Both the position numbers and the translations under genes were made by a program. Under the pieces are notes generated by a model that searched no databases, was not told the DNA's origin, and worked only from the letters and a program-made list of their open reading frames with translations. DNA of 56,222 bases. It comes from Ktedonobacteria bacterium (GTDB lineage Bacteria > Chloroflexota > Ktedonobacteria > Ktedonobacterales > JACDGC01). Position 1 is the stretch's first letter; every line of letters begins with the position of its first letter. Positions 24,425 to 33,600 of this stretch are shown one piece after another. The stretch covers positions 1 to 56,222 of the forward strand of contig DAIDGU010000034.1 of NCBI GenBank assembly GCA_027459785.1, read 5' to 3'.

Positions 24425-24685
24425 ATGTGATCGCCAAATTGACGGCCACCTGTGGTACACCTGTCTGCTCCGCTGTTTAAGGCGATGTGTAGCGGAAGCG
24501 ATCAAGCTAGCTAGCTGCCAATCCACGATGGCTAGGGCAAGGACCATGCATACCGCCCAAAATCGCTCAGTTGAAAGCAACCATCAGCGCCAAATGCGGT
24601 TGTAGTACTAAAAATTAGAGGCTTTCAATCTTACATCTTCTATGTTACAATAGGCGCGTCTTTGCTGCCAGCATCTTAGTGCCTA
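24425..24685. other. Non-coding region left of the insertion sequence, with orphan promoter
   Basis: No gene is seen. TTTCAA (24623-24628), 17 bases, TACAAT (24646-24651) is a good rightward promoter that now runs into the insertion sequence at 24686. It may be the promoter of the gene whose 3' half survives at 25967-26431. Confidence 0.45.
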
Positions 24686-25966
24686 TCAGGGAATAACCAT
24701 AGCCAAGATCAGGCAGTGTGGGGCCGAATGGTGTAGTTCCACTCGCCGTGGAAGAGGTCGCGTTCCAACTGGATGGTAGCCAGGTCATGGTCCGAAATAG
24801 TCACCCCGGTCGGATAGCGATGGGTATCCAGCTCGCTTGCGACCGTCAGCCCACCGGCGGTGGTGGTGGCCGCAATCAAGCTCAGGATCACAGCGTAGCT
24901 GGCCAGAGGTTTACCGCGCCAGTTCTGGCTGATGAACGAGAACAGCCGATGCTCGATTTTGTTCCACTTGCTCGTGCCAAGCGGGAAATGGCAGACGGTG
25001 ATGGTGAGGCCGGTGTGGTCGGCGAGCTGCTGCAATTCCCACTTCCAGAGCCGCAGCCGCGAGCCATTGCTGCCCCCTCCATCGGCGGTGATGAGCAGGC
25101 GCTGGGCTTGCGGGTAACGGACACGCCCGGTGTGCTCCCACCAGCGGCGGATGGTGGCCACGGCAAACGCGGCCGTATCGTGGTCGATGCCCATGCTGAC
25201 CCAGCCCGCATTGGCCGCCAGGTCGTAGACGCCGTAGGGACTCACCCGCCCCAGGCCGGGCAGGGGGAAGTCATGCACCCGCACCTCTTCCGTCTGCCCT
25301 TTGGGCTGCCACTCCTGTCCGCCATTTTTGAAGTCGCCGATCAGCTCTTTCTTCTTGGTATCTACCGAGATGACCGGGTCACCCGCGGCCAAGAACGCCT
25401 CAGCGGTCGTGTTGAGGTGGGCGAATTGGGCATCGCGGTCGGGGTGCTCCGCGCCCTCGCGTGTTTTGCGGTTGGCCTGCAAGCGGTAGCCCAAGTCATG
25501 GAGGACCTCCGCCACTTTCTGGTAGCTGACCTGATGCCCCTGTGCCTGGAGTTCGTGGGCCAAGCGACGCACACTCTTGCTCGTCCAGCGCAGCGGCGAC
25601 TCCGGGCCCCCCGCGTGCTGGGCTCGACGAGCCGTTCCAAGTCGGCGCGTAGGGTGGGAGCATGCGCCTCCAACGACTTGCGCCCGCCGCCGGGTCGGCG
25701 CACCCGCCCAGGTGGCGCTGCCAGCACCTCCCCGCGCAGTTCACGGATCCCCAGCGCGATCGCCGCGCGCGTGAGTCCGGTGGCTCGCGCCACCGCGCGG
25801 ATGCCGCCCCAGCCATATGCCAGCGCCTCGGCACCAGCCACCGCGCGGCGGGTTCGCTCATCCAAGACACCTGCTACCGCCACGTAGCGGCAACGAATCC
25901 CCTCAAGATCTTTCATGCCCTCAGGGTATCACACGGCCTTCTTCAATGGCAAGGTTTATTCCCTGA
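24686..25966 (-). mobile_element. ISAzo13-like insertion sequence
   Basis: The ends are imperfect inverted repeats: TCAGGGAATAACC.. at 24686 and the complement TCAGGGAATAAACC.. reading in from 25966. They enclose a single transposase. No clear target duplication is visible (flanks CTA and CGA), consistent with a later rearrangement at one end. Confidence 0.8.
24709..25916 (-). CDS. ISAzo13-family transposase, in two frames (-1 shift)
   Basis: The N-terminal frame starts at ATG 25916 (MKDLEGIRCRYVAVAG, HTH region IRAVARATGLTRAAIALGI, GRVRRPGGGRKS, LVEPSTRG). The C-terminal frame continues as GPESPLRWTSKSVRRLAHEL to the stop at 24709, with DDE-type blocks SVDTKKKELIGDFKNGG, ITADGGGSNG and KWNKIEHRLFSFISQNWRG. 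The frames join by a -1 shift at six G (25607-25612 complement), giving the family-like TRGGPESPLRW. This is either programmed frameshifting or a one-base loss. The catalytic residues look intact. Confidence 0.8.
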
Positions 25967-26431
25967 CGATCCCTTAATGCCGCGAATTATGCGCGTGCCG
26001 ATGCGCGTGGGTGGGTAGCGTTTCCAACATCAACGTTAGTCCATCAAACCACCTGGGTACGCACGCACCACTATCAGCATTTTTCATACTATCTCACCGG
26101 GCAATTATATCACTACACGATTGGCGGTCATCAACTCGACTATTTGCAGAAGTTGATCGCCTTAGCCCAACAGCATCAGATTCGCGTTGTGTTGGTGTCA
26201 ATGCCCTTGCACACCTATTTCCGGGGCTACCTTTCAGCGGACCAATGGCGTCAAATCATCGCCACCTGGCAGGCAACCGCTGCACAGTTCCAGGTGCCGT
26301 ATTATGATCTGCATGCAGCCGCTGGCTACCAAGATGCTGATTTTTATGATCCTGCCCATTTGAGCGCGGCGGGCGCACAGAAATACGCCACCTGGATGGC
26401 CGATACCATCATTGGTCCCTTATTATCCTGA
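25967..26431 (+). pseudogene. 3' fragment of an SGNH-type hydrolase/acyltransferase-associated gene
   Basis: The frame is open from the very edge of the insertion sequence (25967) to the stop at 26429-26431, about 154 codons without an N-terminus: WVRTHHYQHFSYYLTGQLYH, then RVVLVSMPLHTYF and the C-terminal block FYDPAHLSAAGAQKY, which carries the Asp-x-x-His of SGNH enzymes. The catalytic serine region is absent and no matching upstream half lies left of the insertion sequence. So the gene was truncated by insertion plus deletion or rearrangement. Confidence 0.75.
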
Positions 26432-26435
26432 GCCA

Positions 26436-27248
26436 TCACCTTGTGGACGTATAGGGGAAGTTGGCGGGAGTAGGTGGGCATACGGCTTCCATCCAGGACC
26501 AAGGGCAGCCCAGCTGACCAGCGAAGAGGTCGCCGTCGTTGATCCCACGGGTAATGGCCGTATCCCACACCTGAGCCATGCGCTGGTAGCCTACATCGGT
26601 GGGATGCACACAATCACCCAGGTCATGCAGGGGAACAGCATTATACATGTTGACCCAGCGGATGCGCGCACCCTGCGCGGCTTTTGCGGCGATCAGTGCT
26701 GGAATGGCGGCATTATATGCTTGCACTTGCGGCATAAAGTGGCAAAGCGGCGTGATTTGCGCGACGATGATCAGGGTGGTTGGTAGCGTCGCTGTCATCG
26801 TGTCTAGTAAATGGCTGAGGTGGTTCGTCACCACACCCAGTGGCACATGATGTTCAATATCGTTTGTGCCAATATGCAGCAAAGTGACGTCCGGCTGATA
26901 GGTGGTGAGCCATTGCACAATATGCGGCGATAAGTCGGTGATACGCGCGCCCGGATGCCCTTCATCTGCGCCGCTGCTGGCTGGTCCGTAGTGTTGCGAG
27001 CCAACAAACGTGACATTCACCCCCTGGCTTCGCAGCATATACTGAAGATAGGTGCGATAGCCACCGTGATCACGTGATCCGTTCCCTGCCGTGATGGAAT
27101 CTCCCAAAGGCATGATACGGATAGACCCCCCGGTAAGCATCGATGCTGATGTGTTGAGTTGGGTAACACCCACATGAATACCATTTGCCATGCTCACCAC
27201 CATCCCACAGGCACAGACCAACTGCTGTAAATATCGCTTTGCAAACAT
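26436..27248 (-). CDS. SGNH/GDSL hydrolase, probably exported
   Basis: A 270-residue esterase/lipase-like protein. Blocks: IMPLGDSITAGNG (nucleophile Ser), GHPGARI, HIGTNDIEHH (Asn of block III) and DCVHPTDVGY (Asp and His). A hydrophobic stretch with Cys (LQQLVCACGMVVSMANGIHV) near the N-terminus could be a signal peptide or anchor. The ATG at 27248 follows GGTGAGG; an upstream in-frame ATG at 27368 lacks a ribosome site. It converges on the broken SGNH fragment. The substrate is unknown; the closest familiar group includes acetylxylan or carbohydrate esterases. Confidence 0.88.
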   Translation of the reverse strand: MFAKRYLQQLVCACGMVVSMANGIHVGVTQLNTSASMLTGGSIRIMPLGDSITAGNGSRDHGGYRTYLQYMLRSQGVNVTFVGSQHYGPASSGADEGHPGARITDLSPHIVQWLTTYQPDVTLLHIGTNDIEHHVPLGVVTNHLSHLLDTMTATLPTTLIIVAQITPLCHFMPQVQAYNAAIPALIAAKAAQGARIRWVNMYNAVPLHDLGDCVHPTDVGYQRMAQVWDTAITRGINDGDLFAGQLGCPWSWMEAVCPPTPANFPYTSTR

Positions 27249-27521
27249 ATGCCTCACCTTCACCTTCCCCAAACCCTCTTGTGGTTGCAACCTATAATAA
27301 ATATACAGCTTCTTTAGCAGAGAATGCAATGCCAGATTTTCCTTACGAATGAACATACGCTTGAACATGCGCTAAACCTCTGGCAGCCACCAATGATTTC
27401 CGTAGAGGGCCATGCCCGCCACGTTAGCATAAGCATCCCAACGCGAATGATAGGAAAACAGTCCCATTGTCAGACAAACTGCCCGCCATTTGCTATAGTG
27501 GCGTAATGGAGGAGGCAGTGT

Positions 27522-28205
27522 ATGCTACTCGATCTCATTTTTCCCCCACGGTGTGTGGGCTGCCAGGCGCGTGGTGCCTGGCTCTGTGCCGCATGCGACG
27601 CGCAGATCACCGGCAAGCGGCGTCCCATCCCTTGCCCGCACGGCGCACCAGTGACCTTTTGCCCCCGCTGCATGGCCGGCTTGGAGTATCTGGCGGGCGT
27701 GCGCGTTGCCGGCGAGTATAGCCATCCCCTGAAGACCGCCGTGTGGGCGCTCAAATTTCACCACAAACAGCAATGCGCGGGCGCGCTGGGACACCTGCTG
27801 GCGCGGTTGTGGCGGGCGGGACCGCCAGTGGTGGCGGATGCCGTGGTCACCATTCCGATGCCGCGTGATCGCCAGCGCCAGCGCGGCTATAACCAGGCGG
27901 CGCTGCTGGCGCGCACCTGCGCACGCGAACTGCACCTGCCCTTCTGGGAACGCGCCTTGTATCGCACCCGTGCCGCGCGCATCCAACACGGCCTGAGCGC
28001 GCTGGAACGGCGCGTGAATGTCGCCGGCCTCTTTGCCTGTGACAACCATGCCGCTGGATTGCTTGTAGGCCGGACCGTCATCGTGGTGGATGACGTGCTG
28101 ACGACCGGCGCGACGCTCAACGCCGCCGCCCAAGCGCTGCGTGCCGCCGGTGCCAGCGCCGTTTGGGGGCTGACCCTCGCCCGCCCACACCTGCACGACC
28201 AGTAA
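27522..28205 (+). CDS. comF: ComF-family phosphoribosyltransferase-like protein
   Basis: A 227-residue protein with an N-terminal zinc ribbon (CVGC, CAAC, CPRC spacing within residues 11-50) and a C-terminal phosphoribosyltransferase fold with the PRPP motif VIVVDDVLTTGATL. ComF proteins support DNA uptake or recombination in naturally competent bacteria. GYNQAALLAR and RIQHGLSALERRVNVAGLF are family blocks. GGAGGAGG lies upstream of the ATG. The 273 bases before it (27249-27521) hold no other gene. Confidence 0.92.
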   Translation: MLLDLIFPPRCVGCQARGAWLCAACDAQITGKRRPIPCPHGAPVTFCPRCMAGLEYLAGVRVAGEYSHPLKTAVWALKFHHKQQCAGALGHLLARLWRAGPPVVADAVVTIPMPRDRQRQRGYNQAALLARTCARELHLPFWERALYRTRAARIQHGLSALERRVNVAGLFACDNHAAGLLVGRTVIVVDDVLTTGATLNAAAQALRAAGASAVWGLTLARPHLHDQ

Positions 28206-28207
28206 CG

Positions 28208-28216
28208 TGGTATAAT
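28208..28216 (+). promoter_or_regulatory. Extended -10 promoter of tetR
   Basis: TGGTATAAT, a TG-n extended -10, lies just after comF and 31 bases before the TetR start. Confidence 0.5.
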
Positions 28217-28246
28217 GCAGCAAAAGGGCGCAGAGGAATCGTCGCC

Positions 28247-28825
28247 ATGCCACACCACGAGCCACATGACCCCCAAGACCGGCGCGTCAAACGCACCCAG
28301 CGTTTGCTGGCGGAGGCACTGATGGCGCTCACGCTAGAGAAGGGTTACGAGGCCGTCACGATCCGCGATATCACCGAACGGGCGGATGTGGGCTACGCGA
28401 CCTTCTTTCGCCACTATCCTGATAAAGATGCCCTGTTGCAGGAAGTCGCCGAGGTCGTGATGGCCGAACTGCTGGCCCTTTTGCCCCCGGCATCGCAGGA
28501 CGACCCCGCCATCATCGGCACGCTGCTGTTTCGTTACATTCGCACACACGAGGCGGTGTGCCGCGTGTTGCTGGGGAGCAAGGGATCGCCGCAATTGCTG
28601 GCACGCATCATCGCGGCGGGAACACAGGAAGTGCTGGCTGAACACACCCCCAGCCCCACGAGCAGCATCCCCCCGGCGATCGCCGCGCATCATCTCGTCA
28701 CCAGCACCCTCGCGCTCGTCCAGTGGTGGCTCGACCACGATATGCCCTATCCCGAAGACCAGATGGGCGCGATCTATCGTGATCTCATCAATGTGCCGAC
28801 GATCACACGAACATTCGAAGCATGA
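28247..28825 (+). CDS. TetR-family transcriptional regulator
   Basis: A 192-residue regulator with a typical N-terminal helix-turn-helix: RTQRLLAEALMALTLEKGYEAVTIRDITERADVGYATFFRHYPDKDALL-type pattern across residues 13-60. The C-terminal ligand domain is all helical (WWLDHDMPYPEDQMGAIYRDLI). The ATG at 28247 has GAGGA upstream. It is followed after 15 bases by the PPOX protein, its most likely regulated partner. Confidence 0.9.
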   Translation: MPHHEPHDPQDRRVKRTQRLLAEALMALTLEKGYEAVTIRDITERADVGYATFFRHYPDKDALLQEVAEVVMAELLALLPPASQDDPAIIGTLLFRYIRTHEAVCRVLLGSKGSPQLLARIIAAGTQEVLAEHTPSPTSSIPPAIAAHHLVTSTLALVQWWLDHDMPYPEDQMGAIYRDLINVPTITRTFEA

Positions 28826-28840
28826 AAGAGGTGCTCTCCC

Positions 28841-29269
28841 ATGAGTCATTTCACCGAACAAGAGCTAGCCTATCTGCGCGAACAGCCGCTGGGCCGGCTC
28901 GCCACCGTGAACGGGCGCGGCGCACCCCACCTCACCGCCGTCGGCTTCAACCATAATCCCACCCTGGACACAATCGATATCGGTGGCCGGCGGGGCGGCT
29001 TCGGCGCGAGCAAGAAGTTCCGCGACGCGCAGGCGAATGCCAACGTCGCCTTCATCGTCGATGATGTGCTGACCTCGGACGAAAACGGCCAGGCGCGTTG
29101 GCTGCCGCGCGGCATCGAGATTCGCGGGCGGGCCGAGGCTCACGCGACCGGCGGCGATCAGTTGGCACCAGGCTTCGATCCGGCCTTCATCCGCATCTTC
29201 CCCACGCGCATCGTCTCCTGGGGCATCAACCGCACGGGCTACCAGCCCGACAGCCGCCGCATCGGCTAA
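28841..29269 (+). CDS. PPOX-class F420/FMN-dependent split-barrel protein
   Basis: A 142-residue protein with the split beta-barrel pattern LGRLATVNGRGAPHLTAVGF, then ASKKFRDAQANANVAFIVDDVL and a C-terminal RIFPTRIVSWGIN. It resembles the actinobacterial PPOX class that uses F420 or FMN to reduce small molecules. GAGGTG precedes the ATG. It forms a two-gene operon with the TetR regulator. The cofactor cannot be settled here. Confidence 0.85.
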   Translation: MSHFTEQELAYLREQPLGRLATVNGRGAPHLTAVGFNHNPTLDTIDIGGRRGGFGASKKFRDAQANANVAFIVDDVLTSDENGQARWLPRGIEIRGRAEAHATGGDQLAPGFDPAFIRIFPTRIVSWGINRTGYQPDSRRIG

Positions 29270-29306
29270 TGGCGGCGCACATCCATGGCCGCGCAGGGAG
29301 TTGTGC

Positions 29307-29364
29307 TTGCGATTCCGATTAAGCATGGAATATACTACGGGTGATACGTGACAAATACACGTAT
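29307..29364 (+). promoter_or_regulatory. Promoter and operator of the HTH gene
   Basis: TTGCGA (29307-29312), 18 bases, TATACT (29331-29336). Seven bases later is a perfect inverted repeat ATACGTG-ACAAATA-CACGTAT (29344-29364) over the expected start site, a likely autoregulatory operator. Confidence 0.65.
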
Positions 29365-29414
29365 TGCTACAACTAGCGGAAGCAGGAGTTCTCAACAAAG
29401 AAAGAGGCGCAGCA

Positions 29415-29870
29415 ATGGCCAATATCCTTGACCAGCAAGCAGCAGTTGTGGCACAAGCAGGGGAGCAAACCGCTTTACAACAGGTACAGGTGGCCTTACA
29501 TGCTGGACAAGCTCCGACCTTGCTAGGGCCGGATGGCACTCTCATTGTGTTGCCGCCCTCAGTTATGCAGGTGCTACAACAAACGATCGATTACCTTGCG
29601 CTTGGCAACCATGTACAAGTGCTGGCTCTTCCCGATGAACTCAGCCCACAACAAGCGGCAGATCTACTTAATGTATCACGCACCTATCTCCTCAAAATGC
29701 TGGAACATGGGGATATCCCCGTCAAAAAGATTGGCACGCGCCGGCGCATTCGCCTTCAAGACGTATTGTACTATAAACAACAACGTGATACGCATGAGCG
29801 CCAAGGGCTGGCGGAACTTGCACGGTTGAGCCAGGAAATGAATTTGTATGATGACAATGATACGCCTTAA
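29415..29870 (+). CDS. Excisionase-type HTH protein, likely antitoxin
   Basis: A 151-residue protein. The C-terminal half is a MerR/excisionase-like DNA-binding domain: LSPQQAADLLNVSRTYLLKML, HGDIPVKKIGTRRRIRLQDVL, YYKQQRD. The N-terminal half is Gln/Ala-rich. Proteins of this design are widespread antitoxins of PIN-domain toxins, and one lies 37 bases away but in convergent orientation. ATG 29415 follows AAGAGG; the TTG at 29364 would start inside the operator. The codon usage is less GC-rich than the surroundings. Confidence 0.8.
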   Translation: MANILDQQAAVVAQAGEQTALQQVQVALHAGQAPTLLGPDGTLIVLPPSVMQVLQQTIDYLALGNHVQVLALPDELSPQQAADLLNVSRTYLLKMLEHGDIPVKKIGTRRRIRLQDVLYYKQQRDTHERQGLAELARLSQEMNLYDDNDTP

Positions 29871-29907
29871 GACCCTAAATTACCTTCTGCTTCATTCTAC
29901 CCACGTA

Positions 29908-30471
29908 TCACCGCTGGAGTAGATAATCTCGCATTGTCTCCACAAAAGTAGGTGCATGTTTAGCTAATTGCTTGAGTTCCTGCTCTACTGTTCGTGGTGG
30001 GTTTCGCAAATCTGCTGCTTGTTCAATGATGATCTGTGCTATTTCTGGCAGGTTATCCTGGCATAAATTCATAAGAAACGTATCAGGCATCTGCGCTTCA
30101 ATTATATAGGGGGCCAGCGCCTGCGGGGGAAAATCGCGCAGATTATTGGTTACAATAACTTGGGCCTTACATACAACCGCAGTAGCTAAGACATGGCGAT
30201 CACTATCAGCATTCTGCATCGCAGGAATTAACGCTAGGTAGTCTCCTGTGATAAGTGAGCGCGGGAAAACGGTGAGAAGTGTATCAACTAACCGTTGTAC
30301 TTGCGCCGCTGTACTACGACCAGTTTTAACGAGATTTCGACGCACTTCTTCCAAAATCTCAGCAGTCCAGTGCATGCGATAGTAATCACGTTGCCCAGCA
30401 CGCAAAAGGGTATCGCGTAACGACGCTGGAAACAGCACGTTTGCATCGAGAACAGCAATTACGCTCTCCAT
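29908..30471 (-). CDS. PIN-domain ribonuclease, likely toxin
   Basis: A 187-residue PIN-domain protein (PIN_3-like). Acidic residues: VLDANVLFP (first Asp), WTAEILEEVRRN (Glu), NADSDRHVLATAV (Asp pair) and IVTNNLRDFP (last Asp). PIN toxins cleave RNA. ATG 30471 follows GAAGGA eight bases upstream; a longer frame to 30546 lacks one. It faces the HTH gene tail to tail. Lower GC than neighbours suggests transfer of the pair. Confidence 0.85.
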   Translation of the reverse strand: MESVIAVLDANVLFPASLRDTLLRAGQRDYYRMHWTAEILEEVRRNLVKTGRSTAAQVQRLVDTLLTVFPRSLITGDYLALIPAMQNADSDRHVLATAVVCKAQVIVTNNLRDFPPQALAPYIIEAQMPDTFLMNLCQDNLPEIAQIIIEQAADLRNPPRTVEQELKQLAKHAPTFVETMRDYLLQR

Positions 30472-30682
30472 AGCACATCCTTCACAGATAGTGAGTGGAA
30501 GTGACCGGCAGTCTTCTTGTAGCAGCATATCACCTGGCTTGTTCATGCGGTTATTTCAGCGGCAAAACCGTTGGCTGGACGATTCTCTGCAAAATATCGT
30601 CTAATAGAGCCAGATGATCCCCCTCATCAGATTCAGCCCGCCCGCTGGTTGGGTGGACGCTGTACACAAGGAGTATGAGTCG

Positions 30683-33600
30683 ATGGCGACGCACGATCCG
30701 TTTGGCGCGCGGCAAACATTCGAGTCCGCGCAGGGACCGGTGGTTTACTATGATCTGGCTACGCTCGCAGCGGCGGAAGGCGTGACGCTGGAGCGGCTAC
30801 CCGTCACGATCCGCATTCTGCTGGAAAACCTGGCGCGGCACTGTGGCGCGACGGACCCCAACTTCGTCAGCACAGACGATGTGCGGGCGCTAGCCCGCTG
30901 GCGGCCCGGCAACGCTGCCGCTCAGGAAGGCGAGATCCCCTTTATGCCGGCGCGCGTGGTGTTGCAGGACTTCACCGGCGTGCCGTGCGTGGTGGACCTG
31001 GCCGCGATGCGCGACGCCGTGATCGCGCTGGGCGGCGATCCCAAGCGCGTCAACCCCCTCGTCCCCGCCGATCTCGTCATCGACCATTCGGTGCAGGTGG
31101 ACCTTTTCGGCTCGATTGGCGCTTTCGCTGGCAATGTGGCGCGCGAGTATGAGCGCAACCGCGAAAGGTATGCGCTGCTGCGCTGGGCGCAGGGCGCGTT
31201 CGACAACTTCAGCGTCGTCCCGCCCGGCACCGGCATCGTTCACCAGGTGAACCTGGAATATCTGGGCAAGGTCGTCATGACCAGCCAGGAGAACGGTGAA
31301 ACGGTCGCCTTCCCGGATACGCTCGTCGGCACGGATTCGCACACGACGATGATCAACGGCCTGGGCGTGCTGGGCTGGGGCGTCGGTGGCATCGAGGCCG
31401 AGGCCGTCATGCTGGGGCAGCCGCTCTATCAGCTTACGCCCGTCGTCGTGGGCATGCGCCTCACCGGCCAGTTGCCCGAAGGCACCACCGCGACGGACCT
31501 CGTGTTGACCGTGACCCAATTGTTGCGCAAACACGGCGTCGTCAACAAGTTCGTGGAATTCGCCGGTCCCGGCCTCAGCAATCTGAGCCTGCCGGACCGC
31601 GCCACCATCGCCAACATGACCCCCGAATTCGGCGCGACGGCCACGCTTTTCCCCGTGGATGCCGAGACGCTGGCCTACCTGCGCCTGACGGGCCGCGATG
31701 AAAGCCTGATCGAACTGGTGGAACGCTATACCAAGGCACAGGGGCTGTTCCGCACCGACGCCACGCCTGATCCCGACTTCGATGAAAAGCTGGAACTGGA
31801 CCTGAGTACGGTCGAGCCGAGCCTGGCTGGTCCCCGCCGCCCGCAAGATCGCGTGGCGCTCAGTGGGCTGAAGCAGGGCTTCCGCGCCGCCTATGCCGAC
31901 CGACTGAATGGCAACGGCACCAGTGCCGCCGCAATGACCAGCGAGGGCGACCCCTCGCAATCCGCCGCCAGCCAGGCACCCGCCGGCGTCGCGGTGGCCA
32001 TCGACGGCGAGACCGCCGAACTGACGCACGGCGCTGTCGCCATCGCCGCCATCACCAGTTGCACCAACACGTCGAATCCTTCGGTCATGGTCGGCGCGGG
32101 CCTGCTGGCGAAAAAAGCCGTCGAGCGCGGCCTGACGGTCAAGCCGTATATCAAAACCAGCCTCGCCCCCGGCTCCCGTGTCGTCACAGACTACCTGGAC
32201 GCCGCCGGCCTGACGCCGTTCTTGGAGGCGCTGCACTTCCATCTGGTCGGCTACGGCTGTACCACGTGCCTCGCCGAGGGGACGCCGGTGTTGCTCGCCA
32301 ATGGCACTGCGCGGCGCATCGAGCAGATGCCGGATGCCGGCGGAGCCGCTCTCTTTGGTCCCACATCGGAAGGCAAGCTCAGCATCGCCGCGCAAACCGA
32401 GATGCTGCCGCAGGGCGTGCGCGACTGCATGGAACTGGTGCTGCAAGATGGGCGTACGCTGGTTTGCACGCCGGATCACCAAATCCTCTGCGCCGATGGC
32501 CGCTGGGTGCGTGCCGACGAACTGGTGATTGGTCAGGATCGCGTGGTGGTCGGCTTGGAAGCGCCGCTGGATGAACCCGGCGACGACGAGGCCGGTTATA
32601 CGCTGCATGCTGGCGATCTGATCTTCACGCTGGCGACGCCGCAGGAACGTCTGCGCACGCTGGCCTTCGCGCGCCTGGTCGGTCATCTGCTCAGCGACGG
32701 TTCGATCAGCCTCCACGGCCAGGGACGTATGCATGTCGGCCAGGCGGTGGACCGCGAACTGGTGCTGAACGATATTGAGGTGATCACAGGCAGCCGGCCC
32801 GCAGCGAACCGCTATGACGAACGAAAGTGGGCCATCGTGCTGCCGATGAAGCTGACCCAAGCTATCAGCGCACTGCCTGGCGTGCGTACCGGTCGCCGCA
32901 TCGAGCACGCGCCGGCGCTGCCGGCCTTCGTGCTGGACGAGCATTGCCCGGTGGCTGTGGTGCGTGAATTCTTGGGCGGCCTCTTCGGCGCGGACGGGCA
33001 TGCGCCCGTGCTACATCGCTGGGGTGTGAAGCAAGAGGATGGGACGCTCGAACCGCCCGCCTATTCGCAGAGCGCGAAGCCGGAACACGTGGCCCAACTC
33101 AAGCAGGTCATGGGCGATCTGACGCGCCTGTTGGCGCGCTGTGGCGTGGCGACAGACGGTGCCAAGGTCTATGAGTTTGCGACGCGCCATGCTGCTTCCT
33201 CATATCCAACAGCCAGCGATGGCATCCAGCGGATCGAGGTGCGGCTGGAATTGCCGGATGGCCTGTCGTTCATCGAATGCGTCGGTTTCCGCTATTGTGT
33301 AGACAAAATGCTCCGCGCTAGTGCGGCGGCGGTCTACTGGCGCACGGTGCAGCGTATCCACGAGCAGCGCCTGTGGATGGCGGAACATGTGCAGAAGTTG
33401 CACGATGAGCAGCCGGCATTGACATTCTCCGCTGCCCGCCAAATGGCAGCCAGAGAATTGCTGGAGCGCGAAACGCCGGTCTTCCCACACTACTCGCTGC
33501 TTGAAGGCCACGATCGCTTCACGCGACTGCCACAGGCGACAGACCGCAAATTCCAGCCGCTGCACCGCGATACCTGTGGCTTCCCGTCGCCGGTCGAGTT

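Noticed and set aside
24686..25966. Target-site duplication of the insertion sequence
   Set aside because: Bases flanking the inverted repeats do not match at 2 to 8 bp.
30890..33001. Long minus-strand frame opposite aconitase and its intein
   Set aside because: No recognisable domain; it covers the boundary between extein and intein, and the sense strand is certain.
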